DNA from: Primula veris | Lineage: Eukaryota; Streptophyta; Magnoliopsida; Ericales; Primulaceae | Reading direction: 5' to 3' | DNA: 64,000 nucleotides | NCBI GenBank assembly: GCA_963682055.1 | Contig: OY821745.1 | Span: 22,069,342-22,133,341, forward strand | Shown here: piece by piece, positions 1-9,620 of the stretch | Layout: each line of letters opens with the position of its first letter | Numbering within the stretch: position 1 is the first letter of the stretch | The notes under the pieces: model-generated | The model's database searches: none | What the model was told of the DNA's origin: nothing | What the model saw: only the letters and a program-made list of their open reading frames with translations | Position numbers and translations under genes: made by a program

Positions 1-229
1 GCCGCATCCAGAATCGCAGCAGCGACAAAAACGGCGTACGGAGCTAAACGAAATCGAAGAGTCTGCTGAGCCGTCATCCGATAGATTAACATCGGCGGGA
101 AAGATGCTCCCTATGTCCAACTTTAAAACATTTAGTCGTTACAAAAAAAAAAAAAATGCACTGTTTTTGTATTTGATTTCTATGTTTGATTTGTCAGTTT
201 TATTATTAGCTAGGGTTGGAATATTATAA
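1..229 (+). other. Possible 3' end of an unknown coding exon at the window edge
   Basis: The first 120 bases are much richer in G and C than the AT-rich sequence that follows, which suggests the end of an exon. Frame 2 on the plus strand stays open from the window edge to a TAA at 227-229 and encodes a charged, serine-rich tail. The minus strand is also open across the same bases, so the strand is uncertain. No domain is recognisable, and the last part of the frame runs through a poly-A stretch and is probably not coding. Confidence 0.2.
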
Positions 230-361
230 ATTCGTAGGTTTAATTTGATTTCTATGTTTGATTTGTACGTTATAATTTCGTAAGTTTAATTTGATTCGTA
301 TGTTTGATTTGTATGTTTTAGGGTAAAAAATATTCTGTATTTTAATTAATAGGACCAATAT

Positions 362-935
362 TGAGTTTTTACAAACCCTAAACCCTAAACCCTAAATTAC
401 AAACCCTAACCCCTAAACCTTGAACACTAAACCCTAAATTACAAACCCTAAACCCTAAACCCTAAATTACAAACCCTAAACCCTAAATTCTAAACCCTGA
501 AACCTAAACCCTAAATTACAAACCCTAACCCATAAACCCTAAACCCTAAATTACAAACCACAAACCCTAAACCATAAACCATAAAATCTAAACCCTAAAC
601 CCTAAACCCTAATTTACAAACCCTAACCCTAAACCCTAAATTACAAACCATAAACCCTAAACCCTAAAATCTAAACCCTAAACCCTAATTTACAAACCCT
701 AACCCCTAAACCCTAAATTACAAACCATAAACCCTAAACCCTAAACCCTAAAATCTAAACCTTAGCCCTAATTTACAAACCCTAACCCCTACCCTAAACC
801 CTAAGTTACAAACCCTAAACCCTAAACCCTAAACCCTAAAATCTAAACCCTAAACCCTAATTTACAAACCCTAACCCTTAACCCCTAAATTACAAACCCT
901 AAACCCTAAACCCTAAACCCCTAAAAACTAAATAT
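362..935. repeat. Degenerate interstitial telomere-like array (CCCTAAA)n
   Basis: About 570 bases consist of the plant telomere heptamer CCCTAAA, mostly in pairs or triplets broken by AATTACAA-type spacers and single-base variants. On the plus strand it reads CCCTAAA, the orientation of a true left chromosome end. It is degenerate and flanked by ordinary sequence, so it is an interstitial or subtelomeric remnant and not an active telomere. Confidence 0.9.
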
Positions 936-950
936 TCTGAAATATACATA

Positions 951-1410
951 CAAACCGTACATTTAATGTACGGTTTGTACAAATTTCATACAAACCGTAC
1001 ATTAAATGTACGGTTTGCTTGTTTTATGTGCAAACCGTAAAAGTAATGTACGGTTTGCACCCCTGATTTGAGCAGCGACGTTTTACGAATGTATTTTTTA
1101 CACGGAATGTATTTGAATTATTATGACTTGACAACCCTATCCGAAAATGACTACTCAATGCATTATTAAAGTTTCGAAATGACTACTCCAAAAAAAACAC
1201 TACAACCCGTAAAAGTAATATACGGTTTGTAGTGTAAATTACATTGGATACCATATCTATCAAAATAATTCCGACAACACCTTATCACTTTTGAATTATT
1301 ATGATTTGACAACCCTATCCGAAAATGACTACTCAATGCATTATTAAAGTTTCGAAATGACTACACCAAAAATTCACTACAAACCGTAAAAGTAATCTAC
1401 GGTTTGTAGT
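951..1410. promoter_or_regulatory. Array of five 21-bp palindromes upstream of the MULE gene
   Basis: The core ACCGTA(N)9TACGGT, usually extended to CAAACCG...CGGTTTG, occurs at 954-974, 994-1014 and 1034-1054 with an exact 40-base period, and in weaker form at 1206-1226 and 1383-1403. The last copy ends about 18 bases before the TATA box at 1422-1430. Related palindromes lie at the other end of the gene (5291-5384). The symmetry suggests a site for a dimeric DNA-binding protein, possibly the encoded transposase; that role is inference. Confidence 0.7.
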
Positions 1411-1416
1411 GTAAAC
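1112..1416. repeat. Tandem duplication in the MULE promoter region
   Basis: A segment of about 125 bases starting TTGAATTATTATGA at 1112 is repeated at 1290 with only a few differences. Each copy ends in one of the weaker ACCGTA palindromes. The offset is about 178 bases. Shared phrases include ACAACCCTATCCGAAAATGA and CATTATTAAAGTTTCGAAAT. Confidence 0.85.
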
Positions 1417-1421
1417 TTACC

Positions 1422-1430
1422 CTATAAATA
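1422..1430 (+). promoter_or_regulatory. TATA box of the MULE gene
   Basis: The sequence CTATAAATA lies about 120 bases upstream of the ATG at 1548, a normal plant spacing for a short 5' UTR. A palindrome sits immediately upstream, so a factor bound there could affect initiation. Confidence 0.6.
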
Positions 1431-1547
1431 TGACTCAATTTTGCCAATTCTAACAAACCATAAAATCAAACACAAACACATTTCGGAAATCTCTAAAAAA
1501 ATCCTCATTTCTCCCCAATAAAATATACAAACAAATCCTATCCGAAA

Positions 1548-4244
1548 ATGAATTACAACTATGGTTATGACAACAACCAATGGAATAACAACAACAATGC
1601 GAATTCATCCAGTGGCTCAAACGATGAGCTAACTGATTATTCGGAGCACTTTGAAGTTGATGAATTGACTTGGGAAACAAGGGATGAAATGCTTGCTGAT
1701 CTTGCTGATGTGGCTGGAAATTGGGGTTTCATCCTTACGATTCGTAGGTCTGGAGGGGGTGATGGGAGCAGGACACCGTATGTTGATATTGTGTGTGATA
1801 AATCGGGGGTTTACGAAAAAAAGAAACCATCTTCCGTAAAATCAGGTACAAAGAAAAAAGACTGTCCATTTTTCATTAAAGGTTACGTAGTTAATGGTGA
1901 ATGGATGTGTCACGTAGAAAATGGACAACATAACCACCCACCTCCAACTTACCTCCAAGGTCAAGCACGACGTGCTCGTTTAACCCAAGATGAAAAAGAA
2001 ATTGTTAAAACTTTAAGGCAAAGTAGTTTTAAAGTTGGTGCAATATTAGAGGCCATTAAAAATAGAAATCCTGACAATGTATCAAACACTAAAACGATAC
2101 ATAATTTTTTGGCCGGACTGAAATTTAAAGAACGAGATGGTAGAAACCCGACACAGGAACTTTTTAATTTGTTGGATAGACATCGCTACACATTCTACTA
2201 TAATATGAACCCATCAACCCATTGCCTTGAGAACTTGTTTTTTGCACACCCCGATTCTATAAGGATGTTCAAAGCTTTTCCTGATGTCTTGTTAATGGAT
2301 TGTACATATAGGACAAACCGTTTTAATATGTCATTTCTAGAAGTCGTAGGAATGACATCAACGAACCAAACATATTGTTTAGGTTTTGTTTTCATGAGTG
2401 ACGAGACACAAGAAAGTTATATATGGGCATTGGAAAAATTTAAAGTTACATTGGAGGGGTGTATACTACCTAGGGTGTTTGTAACCGACAGGGAAATGGC
2501 CTTATCAAATGCTTTATCCGTTGTTTTTCCCGACTCTCATCATATTTTGTGCACTTTTCATATTGCAAAAAATGTTTTGAAAAACTGCCGTAAAAAGATC
2601 CCTGACGAGGAGTGGCAAACTTTTCTAGATGATTGGGGTTTATTGGTTGATTCTGAGTCGATAGAGGAGTACAATTATAACCGAACTAATTTCAATACCT
2701 CTTACAAATCGTACCCTGCTGTGATTAAGTATGTAGACAAGCTTTTAAATGATTATGCTGAAAAGTTTGTTGCATGCTATACCAACCACACAACACATCT
2801 AGGTAACAGAACTAGCAATCGAGCCGAACAACAACATGCTAAGCTGAAAAGATCCCTTTCCACAAATACTGGCACGCTTGAAACTGTTTGGGTAGAGGTG
2901 AATAGAATTCTAGAAAAACAGTTTGAGGATATTAAGACGAAGTTGGATAAATGCAAGTCTTATTTTCCACATTCTGAAAAAACGCCTCTATTTATAAATC
3001 TTAGGTCGTATATCACACACTATGCCTTTGATTTATTATTCCAAGAACACAAAAAATGTAGTGGCCAGGCTGATGAGAATTGTTCTTGCGGTTTTAAATT
3101 GTCTCACGGTTTACCTTGTCATCATATTATGAGTGAACATATTTTATTCGGGAAGCCTCTTCCTCTAGAATATATTCATCCATTCTGGAAAAAATTAGAC
3201 GTAATTGATGATAATGGGAACACCGATGATTATGGGGTAGAGGGTGATCTAGAAGAGTTTAAAAGTGTTTACGCTAGCAAAACTAATGTTGAAAAACGGC
3301 GTATGAAAACACAACTCCGAGAGATAACCGTACCAGTCAGAACATCCGTCAGTGACCCCGAAGTGAGAGCAAATAGGGGGAGACCTAGAAAAGGCGACAA
3401 ATCTAGTAAGAGGGATAAGTCGGGATGGGAGTATGTGGAGGAACAGAGTGCTGGTACTAGTAGGGACAAGGGCAAAGGCAAGGCCGATGAAACACCGGAG
3501 GTAAGGGTAAACCCAACTAGGAGGCCGCGAAACCAGAACCCTAAACCCACCCCCAATAGGCCAACCTTCCTGTACAGTGACCAAATATGGGTCATGTTAC
3601 ATAGTTACATCGAAACGGTTTATGATGTGCGTGAGGATGGTAACTGTGGGTTCCGGGTACTTGCAAATGCGACGGGTAAACAGAATGGGGAAGATGATTG
3701 GTACGCGATAAGATGTGAATTGTTTCAAGAGCTGCAGCAAATGAAAGGTGTTTATTATGAGCTGTTTGAGAATCTTGACTTTGAAGCTTACCGGTATGAT
3801 TACATTTTATCAAGTTTAAATTTTTATCATCCTACAAATCCCGCACCTATTGACAAATGGATGAGATTTCCGTCTTATGGGTTTTTAATTGCTTCTCATT
3901 ACAATATGCCAATTGTATTGTTGTCCTTATGGGAAAATCAAAATGGAGGGGTAAACCTGTGGAACTCTACGTTTTTACCGCTTTATACTGGTCCGCCTCA
4001 GGGAACGACATATTACATCCCGACTGTAATGGTGTTCGTCAACAGTTGTCACTATGCTCAGGTTATTCCTAAAGAAGGGATCTTCCCAATGCCAGGAATT
4101 ATAGCACGGTGGGAACAAACACGCACTGAGGCAGCTGCGCCATGGAAGGAACTTTTTCGACCAAATTTCAAATTATATATGGCGTTGGAAAAGCAATCGG
4201 GAAAGAAAAAAGCAAATGAAGAACCTATAGACCTAAGTCCATAA
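1548..4244 (+). CDS. MULE transposase fused to an OTU-type cysteine protease domain
   Basis: This is an intact, intronless frame of 898 codons. The N-terminal part (about residues 80-131) has the FAR1/WRKY-GCM1-like zinc-finger pattern with cysteines in VCDKSG and KDCPFF and a terminal HNH, expected to bind DNA. A MULE DDE domain follows: Asp251 in LLMDCTY, Asp314 in VTDRE, a CxxH pair at Cys335/His338 and Glu427 in SNRAEQQ. A SWIM zinc finger CxCx9CxH lies at Cys512, Cys514, Cys524, His526. After a basic, AT-hook-like linker (GRPRK, RRPRN) comes an OTU domain with nucleophile Cys700 in REDGNCGFR and His835 in SCHYAQ, the pattern of ubiquitin-removing OTU proteases. All motif residues are present, so the protein could be active. 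The frame is open throughout, suggesting a recent or domesticated element. What the protease does in transposition is unknown; some plant MULEs carry a ULP1-type protease instead. Confidence 0.9.
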   Translation: MNYNYGYDNNQWNNNNNANSSSGSNDELTDYSEHFEVDELTWETRDEMLADLADVAGNWGFILTIRRSGGGDGSRTPYVDIVCDKSGVYEKKKPSSVKSGTKKKDCPFFIKGYVVNGEWMCHVENGQHNHPPPTYLQGQARRARLTQDEKEIVKTLRQSSFKVGAILEAIKNRNPDNVSNTKTIHNFLAGLKFKERDGRNPTQELFNLLDRHRYTFYYNMNPSTHCLENLFFAHPDSIRMFKAFPDVLLMDCTYRTNRFNMSFLEVVGMTSTNQTYCLGFVFMSDETQESYIWALEKFKVTLEGCILPRVFVTDREMALSNALSVVFPDSHHILCTFHIAKNVLKNCRKKIPDEEWQTFLDDWGLLVDSESIEEYNYNRTNFNTSYKSYPAVIKYVDKLLNDYAEKFVACYTNHTTHLGNRTSNRAEQQHAKLKRSLSTNTGTLETVWVEVNRILEKQFEDIKTKLDKCKSYFPHSEKTPLFINLRSYITHYAFDLLFQEHKKCSGQADENCSCGFKLSHGLPCHHIMSEHILFGKPLPLEYIHPFWKKLDVIDDNGNTDDYGVEGDLEEFKSVYASKTNVEKRRMKTQLREITVPVRTSVSDPEVRANRGRPRKGDKSSKRDKSGWEYVEEQSAGTSRDKGKGKADETPEVRVNPTRRPRNQNPKPTPNRPTFLYSDQIWVMLHSYIETVYDVREDGNCGFRVLANATGKQNGEDDWYAIRCELFQELQQMKGVYYELFENLDFEAYRYDYILSSLNFYHPTNPAPIDKWMRFPSYGFLIASHYNMPIVLLSLWENQNGGVNLWNSTFLPLYTGPPQGTTYYIPTVMVFVNSCHYAQVIPKEGIFPMPGIIARWEQTRTEAAAPWKELFRPNFKLYMALEKQSGKKKANEEPIDLSP

Positions 4245-5280
4245 TCGGTTTTTTATTTTTAATTTTATGTAAATTACTATTTTTTCCAATTTGTTGTAAA
4301 TTTATATGATGTAAACAAATGTTTAATAAATTCGTTTTATGAAATTTAGTTCATGTAATTTAGTTCATGTTTGCATATTGGGTTAATTTATTTTATGAAA
4401 TTTATATAATTTATGATTGTTTCATTCAAGAAAATTGTCGATTGACACCAAATTGACGACTTAGTTATGTTTCATATTGCGTTATACAAGTATTAAAAAC
4501 AAAAAAAAAAACTTCACAAAAATTGACGATTTAGTTAATCATTCAATAAATATCAACTTATACACTTAAATATAACATGAACAAAAAACATAAAATTTAT
4601 CAAATCAATTTTTTTTGTGTAAATTTGTGTAAATTTTGTGTTTTTTTTGAGAGATTGTTAGAATATTGGTAATTTATTTTATGTATAATTTTAAAAAGAA
4701 GGCATTTAGTTTTTTTATTAAAAAAAAATCATGTTTAATTTGAAAAAAATATTCAGTATTTTAATTTTAATTATTAGAATTTTAATTTATGTAAAAAGAG
4801 TAATTTACATAAAATTAAAAATAAAAAACTGATTATTGACTCCAAATTGACGACTTAATTAATGTTTCATATTGCGTTATACAAGTGTTTAAAACCAAAC
4901 AAAAAAACTTCTCAAAAATTGACAATTTAGTTAATCATTCAATAAATATAAACTTATACAATTGACAAAAATATAACATGAACCAAAATTGTAAAATTTA
5001 TCAAAACAACTTTTTTTTGGTAAATTTTGTGTAAATTTTGAGAGTTTGTTAGAATATTGGTAATTTATTTTATGTAAAATTTTAAAACTAAGGCATTTTG
5101 TTTTTTAATTTGAAAAAAACAAAAAAATATCAACTTATACACTTGAAAAAAATATCAAATTTTAAAAATAAGGCATTTTTATGTAAAAAAAAAAACATAT
5201 TTAATTTGAAAAAATTATTCAGTATTTTAATTTTAATTCTCAGATTTTTATTTTTTATTTTTAAAGTAAAAAACCTGAAA
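4245..5280. repeat. AT-rich 3' region with a two-copy tandem repeat of about 395 bases
   Basis: Copy 1 begins near 4441 and copy 2 near 4836, each opening with ATTGAC(A/T)CCAAATTGACGAC followed by CATATTGCGTTATACAAGT. The copies differ mainly in poly-A and poly-T lengths. No credible coding frame is present, so this is probably the 3' flank of the MULE element. Confidence 0.75.
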
Positions 5281-5284
5281 AAGG

Positions 5285-5394
5285 CTGTAAACCGTAGATT
5301 AAATCTACGGTCTACAGTCATTGACTGTAAACCGTAGATTAAATCTACGGTTAATGACTGTAGACCGTAGATTTAATCTACGGTCTGAGAGTGA
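5285..5394. promoter_or_regulatory. Array of three 21-bp palindromes at the far end of the MULE region
   Basis: Three copies of ACCGTAG(N)7CTACGGT lie at 5291-5311, 5331-5351 and 5364-5384 (spacing 40 and 33). They differ from the 5' copies by a symmetric change, C...G to G...C, on both arms. The matching trios on both sides make them candidate terminal or subterminal sites of the element. The last copy is about 45 bases upstream of the TATA box of the next gene. Confidence 0.7.
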
Positions 5395-5429
5395 ATCCAG
5401 AAATATTGTAGTACAATGAGTGCACCTCC

Positions 5430-5600
5430 TATATAAATACCTTTAATTTGTATCTATCTATCTCAACACCACACACAAAAAAAAACAATTACTACTACTA
5501 TTACTTTTTCTTTTTTTTTTAAAGAGAAACAATTACTCATTACTAACTTTCCAAGTATCGAAAAGTCAGAGCTTATCATCAATATCATCTCTCTCTATCT

Positions 5601-5643
<43 letters not shown>

Positions 5644-5674
5644 TAATATTATATATATAAAATATATTATTGCG
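5430..5674 (+). promoter_or_regulatory. Promoter and 5' leader of the small 66-codon gene
   Basis: TATATAAAT at 5430-5438 is a good TATA box, preceded by a GC-richer stretch and followed by a C/A-rich probable start region and a CT-rich leader (CTCTCTCTATCTCC). A TA microsatellite at 5606-5636 lies within the leader, 40 bases before the ATG. Confidence 0.55.
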
Positions 5675-5875
5675 ATGCTGCAGCTGTTTTTTGCGGTGGC
5701 TTTTTCGGCGGCCCCTCTGACTCTGTACGTGCCACCTGTACGGAGCTTAAATCTCTTTGTAGAGACCATCGAAGATATTCTAAGGGAATCGAGCGTCTAC
5801 ACCGTTAGATTGTATCCGCGGCTACGTTACGCTTGTTCTAGGCTCTTGGATTGTCTTCTATGTTACACCCGATAA
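5675..5875 (+). CDS. Small conserved-type plant protein of 66 residues, function unknown
   Basis: The frame starts MLQLFFAVAF and ends CLLCYTR. It is markedly richer in G and C than its surroundings and has a TATA box and leader upstream, which argues for a real gene. Residues 1-22 form a hydrophobic segment that could be a signal anchor. The rest is amphipathic and arginine-rich (SLNLFVETIEDILRES, then a VYTVRLYPRLR stretch). It resembles, from memory, short uncharacterised proteins found across dicots that begin with an MLQLFF-type segment. I know of no function. The palindromes 45 bases upstream of its TATA box suggest the MULE landed in its promoter. Confidence 0.6.
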   Translation: MLQLFFAVAFSAAPLTLYVPPVRSLNLFVETIEDILRESSVYTVRLYPRLRYACSRLLDCLLCYTR

Positions 5876-5954
5876 TTTTCCTGTTTTTGTTCTGTTTTAT
5901 TTTGTAATACTACTTTGGAATTGTTGGATTTCGGATGTTTGAAGGTTGAGTTTT

Positions 5955-6650
5955 TGTAAATAATGTTTGGTTTTAGTTGTTGATTTTCGTGGTTTGGACT
6001 ATAATCATATTGGTAATTTAGTTTTAGTTGTTCACATTCGTTGTTTTGGACTATAATCATATTGGTAATTTAGTTTTAGTTGTTGATTCTTATGGTTTGG
6101 ACTATAATCATATCGGTAATTTAGTTTTAGTTGTTGATTTTCGTGGTTTGGACGGACTATAATCATATTGGTAATTTAGTGTTAGTTGTTTGATTTTCGT
6201 GGTTTGGACTATAATCATATTGGTAATTTAGTTTTCGTAGTTGAGTTTGGTGGTTTGGACTTTGGACTATAATCATATTGGTAATTTAGTTTTAGTTGTT
6301 GATTTCCGTGGTTTGGACTATAATCATATTGGTAATTTAGTTTTAGTTGTTCACATTCGTGGTTTGGACTATAATCATATTGGTAAGAGTTTTAGTTGTT
6401 GTTTTTTGTGGTTTGGACTATAATCATATCGGTAATTTAGTTTTAGTTGTTGATTTTCGTGGTTTGGACGGACTATAATCATATTGGTAATTTAGTGTTA
6501 GTTGTTTGATTTTCGTGGTTTGGACTATAATCATATTGGTAATTTAGTTTTCGTAGTTGAGTTTGGTGGTTTGGACTTTGGACTATAATCATATTGGTAA
6601 TTTAGTTCTAGTTGTTGATATTCGTGGGTTGGACTATAATTAGGCGTTAT
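5955..6650. repeat. Minisatellite, unit about 51 bases, about a dozen copies
   Basis: The unit contains GTTTGGACTATAATCATATT and GGTAATTTAGTTTTAGTTGT. Copies vary by small insertions (an extra GGAC or TTTGGACT) and substitutions. A higher-order block is also visible: the set of variants at 6100-6290 recurs at 6420-6610. It starts directly after the small gene and may lie in its 3' UTR. Confidence 0.9.
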
Positions 6651-7740
6651 GTATTTTCAGTTAAAGACATGTTTAGTTCCAGGATTTGATAAAGCGGAAT
6701 TAGTTTCTAATGTTTTGGAAGTATCGCCTTATTTGATGTTCAAAGCTTGAGTTTCTGTAAATAATGTTTGGTTTTTCTTGGTATTTATCAAGTCGTCTAT
6801 CGATGGGTCTGGTTACTGGTAGTATTGAGATAAGTGTAAAATTAGATTTGACCGAAAGTCCAGAAGTGCTTCCTAGCCCAAGAAACTCATTTAAGATATT
6901 TTTGTGTGTTTGGTAACATAAAATTACCCACTTCCCGAAAACCAGGGGTAATGGAAGCCCATTTTGTAAAAGTTGGTTTTTCATGCTTCAGGAGAAAGCC
7001 ACTTAAAATAAAATAAAAAACTCTACTTTTATTTCTCATTCCGTAAACTCTATTTACTAAAAATAGAACTATATTCTCTCTTATTAAATTATTAAATTAT
7101 TAAATTATAAATAATACTTTTATTAAATTATAAATAATACTTTTATTAAATTATAAATAATACTTTTAATACTTTTATTAAATTATAAATAATACTTTTA
7201 ATACTTTTATTAAATTATAAATAATACTTTTAATAGTTTTATTAAATTATTAAATTATAAATAATACTTTTATTAAATTATTAAATTATTAATTTTATTA
7301 AATTATTAAATTAAATAATACTTGTATCTATGTTTTTTTTTTTTATAATTGTTTTCAAATATTTGGTTTTAAAGTGCTATTGGACTTAGTAGTATTGTTC
7401 ATGTGTTTTTCGTACTATATCAATTATTGTGTTATTAAGTCATTTCGAACTTATGCATATCAAACGCAAATAAAACTTATAAAAATCAAAAGCACTTTTT
7501 CACCAGACGCTAATTTTTTTTAAAATACTTTTTATATAAGTCATTTTTCAACAACACTTTTCCAGACAGCACTTTTTAGGGAAGCACTTGATTTTCAAAC
7601 AACACCAGTTTTCGATATTCGTGGGTTGGAATATAAATTATATAATCATATTGGGCGTCTGTATTTTCAGTTAAGGCATGTTTAGTCCCAGGTTTTGATA
7701 AATAGACGAATTTAGTTTCTAAAATTTGAAATGACGTGTT
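6614..7740. mobile_element. Duplicated flank enclosing a MITE-like AT-rich insert
   Basis: The segment from 6614 (ATTCGTGGGTTGGACTATAA ... TTTTCAGTTAA) returns at about 7602 with the same order of phrases, TTTTCAGTTAAGGCATGTTT and GGTTTTGATAAA, giving a duplication about 985 bases apart. Between them, 6890-7600 starts near TGTGTTTGGTAAC and ends with phrases such as AAGCACTTGATTTTCAAACA, typical of plant MITE ends, but I could not fix the termini or a target-site duplication. An AT-rich tandem repeat of AAATTATAAATAATACTTTT fills 7079-7330. Confidence 0.45.
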
Positions 7741-7806
7741 TGACTGGTCATTTCTTAGTTTTTTTAAAAAATATTTGTTGCAAATACAAACACGTAGTGG
7801 TGCCAC

Positions 7807-9400
7807 GAGCCCCTCAGTTTATAATTGTATTTTTATTTTATTTGACATACATTTTTTTTAGTATGCTATGTTGAAAATTTTTACATACCGACATTTTTAG
7901 CATTTATATTTCATACTGTACATTAATAATTAGGAGAGAATCATTGATTAGTACATAAAAACGTATTTAATTAAGTATTTTTTGATAATCAAATACCATT
8001 TATTAAATTGTATACCAAGACATTATCCACAAGAACGGTATATAGAAGCAATTTTGATGACACAATACTTTCCAGTTTTTATCTGTATATTTTCTCAGGG
8101 CCTGTTCAGCTAGAACTAAAGTTATAGGGACCAAGTATATTTTTGTGGAAAGTACAGGACTATTGCTGTGAATTAGCCATTGAGAAATGACATCTGTACA
8201 AAGAATCCATTTTTTTTTTATATTTCATGTTCTGTCTTTTACCCTATTTGGAGAAATAGAGGATAAGGATTATAAGTTGGATATACAGTTACTTTTGGGA
8301 AATTTGATTGTGATGGATTAGCTACGACTAAGGATTTTTATTTTACTATAACTGTATTTTTATCTTCAAAGTAGAGTAGATCTGTACTGTCGAGGTTTGA
8401 TTATCTTGAATAAAGTGATGTTTGGGTAATTTTGGATCAATGAAGCTAAATGAAAAATAAAACAAAATTGGAAAAATTAGATATCAGTCCTAAGCTTTTG
8501 ATTTTACTCTTCAAATTATTCCAAATTGTAGTCTTCAACCCCAAATCTATTTGGGGTTTCAGTTTTTGTTTTAAATGAGCATAAAAAAAGGGCTAAATTT
8601 TGTCTTTTTTCATTTGCCCAGTTCATGTTCTTTATCTAAATAAGTAATGGTGACAGAGACAGAGTCGGCGCTACTCTGTCAATATTTTCTCATTAGTGCA
8701 ATTCACTCCACCTACCACTAAAAATTTGCCATCGCTGCAACCCTTATACTCATGTCGAGCTCTTAGTCACAACGGTGGGTGTAAGAGAGAGAATAAGGTA
8801 TTTGGGCGTATCTACCCAATTATGTAAATTTCTCCTCAAGCAAAAATTGGTAGAAAATAAACCATACACACACACACAATAATATTGGCTCGGAAAGTAA
8901 ATAGTTAAGAAAAAAGATATGCACCACCGTAAATAGAAACTTTCGTTAATCAATTATCACAATAACTTTCAATCCATAACCTACCTGATTAACTCCATTA
9001 TCTGAGTTTTCTAATCTTGATACAAGTGTAAACGTACATGTTTACGAGTCAATTTACCAAACAATTCCCTTAATAAATGAGTACTAAAGTGAATCGGCAT
9101 AGAACTGTAAACTAACACTTTTCTTAAAATCATATACTCAAACAACTGCTAACAATTGAGCTCATAAATTTAGACTTACAAATTTGCACTTACAAATATG
9201 TCAATATAATAAAAACCTTGAGACAAAAAAAGTTTGCAGTATAAGTATTAAAGTAACAAAAGTTTATCAAAATTCCACTCTAAATTTTAAAAGGCGCACA
9301 CAACTAGACATTGCTTAGGTGTCGGAAAAGTGAGGAACGATTCTGAGTTTATGCTTTATCACCTCGAAAACATATATAAATCCCATTTTCCAATAAAGTC
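7807..9400. other. AT-rich intergenic spacer
   Basis: I see no credible gene, RNA or element here. Long frames are absent and base composition is low in G and C throughout. A small hairpin (ACCCCAAATCTATTTGGGGT at 8539-8558) is the only structure noted. Confidence 0.5.
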
Positions 9401-9405
9401 TTACC

Positions 9406-9620
9406 TGTTGTAGGATATTATTGGCCATCTTGAACCTTACTCTATTGGGTCTATCTTGAGCTATCCTAGCATATGTAACCCTACTCTCTATTATATAAAG
9501 AGGGTTAGCGAGTCTCTTAATGTAACTTCCTTACACTTATCAATGAATAAAAGACGACTCTTTTATCTCTATATACTTGTATCTCCATATCTATATATCT
9601 AGCTAATATGTCACATAACA
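9406..9620 (+). repeat. 5' LTR of element A
   Basis: This is 215 bases, TGTTGTAGGA to CACATAACA, containing a TATA-like ATTATATAAAG and an AATGAATAAAAGA polyadenylation-type signal. Directly after it comes CGTTATCAACAC, in the place of the primer-binding site. Confidence 0.93.

Noticed and set aside
360..935. A true chromosome-end telomere
   Set aside because: Repeats are interrupted and mutated, and unrelated sequence lies outside them.
3249..3595. Two minus-strand frames of about 110 codons within the MULE gene
   Set aside because: They overlap the basic linker of a strong plus-strand gene and show no domain; they are antisense shadows.
939..5408. Possible 9-base target-site duplication GAAATATAC / GAAATATTG around the MULE
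   Set aside because: Only seven of nine bases match and the region is AT-rich, so it is not distinguishable from chance.
5955..6650. CRISPR-like array
   Set aside because: Repeats are contiguous with no unique spacers and the genome is a plant's; this is a minisatellite.
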